Shown here piece after piece: positions 63,139 through 64,000 of a stretch of 64,000 bases of DNA. Within the stretch, counting starts at the first letter, position 1, and every line of letters starts with the position of its first letter. Position numbers and translations under genes: made by a program. The DNA is from JAHEDT01 sp963825615. Lineage in GTDB: Bacteria > Desulfobacterota > Desulfuromonadia > Desulfuromonadales > BM103. The notes under the pieces are model-generated. The model searched no databases and was not told the DNA's origin. It saw only the letters and a program-made list of their open reading frames with translations. The DNA lies in the NCBI GenBank assembly GCA_963825615.1, contig CAWGTV010000006.1:62001-126000 (forward strand), given 5' to 3'.

Positions 63139-63258
63139 AGATATTATCACAACCATTGAAGCCCTGCTGTGAAAGGCAGGTCCGAGACACCTCCTTCAGA
63201 CCCACCTGAAGACAGAACTTTGCCCTGCAGTCGCCCTCCTGACTGTGGGGCTTTTTTT
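63139..63258 (+). ncRNA. Anti-Shine-Dalgarno sRNA candidate, copy 4
   Basis: About 118-120 nt. CCTCC at 63190-63194 precedes hairpin 1 (CTTCAG/CTGAAG, 63194-63211, loop ACCCAC). The terminator has an 11-bp stem GCCCTGCAGTC/GACTGTGGGGC (63222-63251, two G-U pairs), loop GCCCTCCT and seven T residues. The shared blocks TGCTGTGA, CAGGTC, GAGA, CTGAAGACAGAAC and the terminator match copy 1 in order and spacing. Compensating changes in the stems suggest that structure, not only sequence, is kept. Confidence 0.65.
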
Positions 63259-63322
63259 AGGCTCTAGACCATCAGGAAATGTCTGATAGGCTAGAATTAT
63301 GTTTAATAACAGCAACCTGAAC

Positions 63323-64000
63323 CTAGTGCCCCAGACGCGCCACCAACGGAATCAGCTGCCGGTAATCTTCGTAGCCCAAACTCGTCTGCCAGTGCCCGCT
63401 GAGCATGCCGGTCAATACCCCGCCACCGAACAACAACAGCACGATCACCACAAAGACAACTCCCGGTAGCGGTCTTTTCAGGAGTGTCATCGCCAGAGCG
63501 CCCTCTTCCTGGCAACTGCTGACGCAGGTCAGGCAGCCGGTGCATTCAGGAGAGTGGATGCGCACCTTGTGCTGCACATCGATCTGCGCCGGACAAGCAC
63601 GACTGCATGCACCGCAATCGATGCACTTGTCCTGGCGGCGCGCCACCTTGAAAGGGCTGAGCATACTAAGCAGGCCGAGCATTGCGCCGTAGGGACAGAG
63701 GTAGCGGCACCAGAAATTCTTGTATACCACCGAAAGCAGCGACAGGATGGCAATAATTACCATGCTGGTGGTCGACATCCGTGTAAAGAAATGCAGCATC
63801 TTCACATCGGCGACCGCCCAGTAGGGCGCAGTCAAAAATTCTTTGATGGCAACCATCGGCATGCCGAACAGGATCAACTTGACGAAAAAGAACAGCAGCG
63901 CGTACTTGGTGAACTGCAGAAACAGGTCGAGGCTGCGCCAGATGCGTAAATTGCTGCCAAACAGTTTCTGCCCCACCTTCCAGGCCCCTTCAGACAGGGT
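63323..64000 (-). CDS. Membrane polyferredoxin, 4Fe-4S binding (NapH/CcoG-like; N-terminus beyond right edge)
   Basis: The visible 226 residues include two or three hydrophobic helices (TKYALLFFFVKLILFGMPMV, SMVIIAILSLLSVVY), then the cytochrome-c-maturation-like block FWCRYLCPYGAMLGLLS. Two ferredoxin motifs are CIDCGACSRACP and CTGCLTCVSSC. A C-terminal transmembrane helix follows (PGVVFVVIVLLLFGGGVLTGM). It is a membrane-bound electron carrier resembling NapH/NosR/CcoG-type proteins; the partner is unknown. The frame remains open to the window edge, so the start lies beyond 64000. Confidence 0.88.
   Translation of the reverse strand, partial: TLSEGAWKVGQKLFGSNLRIWRSLDLFLQFTKYALLFFFVKLILFGMPMVAIKEFLTAPYWAVADVKMLHFFTRMSTTSMVIIAILSLLSVVYKNFWCRYLCPYGAMLGLLSMLSPFKVARRQDKCIDCGACSRACPAQIDVQHKVRIHSPECTGCLTCVSSCQEEGALAMTLLKRPLPGVVFVVIVLLLFGGGVLTGMLSGHWQTSLGYEDYRQLIPLVARLGH

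Noticed and set aside
1..64000. tRNA, rRNA, CRISPR arrays, IS elements
   Set aside because: Reading both strands by eye, none was recognised. A tRNAscan, CRISPR finder and ISfinder search would be decisive.

Overview
The window looks like a chromosomal segment of an anaerobic or facultative Desulfuromonadales-type bacterium (Geobacter, Desulfuromonas or Pelobacter relatives). This is inferred from gene content: a tungsten-type aldehyde:ferredoxin oxidoreductase, a group 3b [NiFe] hydrogenase, a menaquinone methyltransferase, a B12-dependent ribonucleotide reductase, a Ni-superoxide dismutase, an anaerobic sulfatase maturase and a Haem_bd cytochrome. Most of the sequence is fairly GC-rich with tightly packed operons. 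About 38.1-41.0 kb is clearly AT-richer and looks accessory. No tRNA, rRNA, CRISPR array or insertion sequence was recognised.

Layout. 0-4.7 kb (minus): smc, a roadblock/LC7 protein and ftsY (ftsY runs off the left edge). 4.9-10.6 kb (plus): an RluA-type pseudouridine synthase, then a PAS histidine kinase overlapping an AsmA/YhdP-like envelope protein. 10.6-12.6 kb: ubiE/menG and an EamA exporter. 12.7-17.3 kb (minus): a five-gene aldehyde oxidoreductase operon (Fe-S subunit, catalytic subunit, FAD subunit, MoaD-like, MoeB/ThiF-like) behind a structured leader. 17.7-24.8 kb (minus): an Xaa-Pro aminopeptidase followed by a complete dppABCDF peptide importer. 25.1-28.7 kb (minus): a cNMP/CBS/DUF294 protein, an IclR regulator and a NUDIX hydrolase. 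28.8-30.8 kb (plus): upp-uraA uracil salvage. 31-34.2 kb: a large lipoprotein and lhgO. 34.2-38.1 kb (minus): hyhBGSL hydrogenase, whose last gene shares a palindromic stop with lhgO.

38.1-44.6 kb: the AT-rich stretch holds a frameshifted DUF1353-like pseudogene, a zinc-ribbon/PilZ protein and a small membrane protein; a haem-binding protein and a P2-like P-type ATPase follow. 44.7-49.4 kb: a second EamA protein, a phage-type dNMP kinase, a TRIC-like channel, a tautomerase, an SDR and a pirin. 49.4-53.5 kb (minus): a split adenosylcobalamin ribonucleotide reductase, a dCMP deaminase and a NUDIX hydrolase behind a promoter carrying a paired NrdR operator. 53.8-55.8 kb: a Sel1 protein, then sodN-sodX. 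56.4-62.9 kb (plus): anSME, a Ser-type sulfatase, a DUF4410 lipoprotein, an outer-membrane barrel protein and a YSC84 protein. 63.3 kb to the right edge (minus): a membrane polyferredoxin.

Most notable observation: four intergenic loci (about 40.0, 44.5, 56.1 and 63.2 kb) encode closely related terminator-ended small-RNA candidates. Their terminator apical loops all carry the same CCCTCCT heptamer, complementary to a Shine-Dalgarno sequence. Each also has a CCTCC motif upstream, in a second hairpin loop or single-stranded. The 40.0 and 63.2 kb copies share a conserved promoter (TTACGR, 17-bp spacer, TATAGA), the same predicted length (about 118 nt) and a further hairpin at nearly the same upstream distance. 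This reads as a paralogous family of anti-Shine-Dalgarno sRNAs, and I do not recognise it as a described family.
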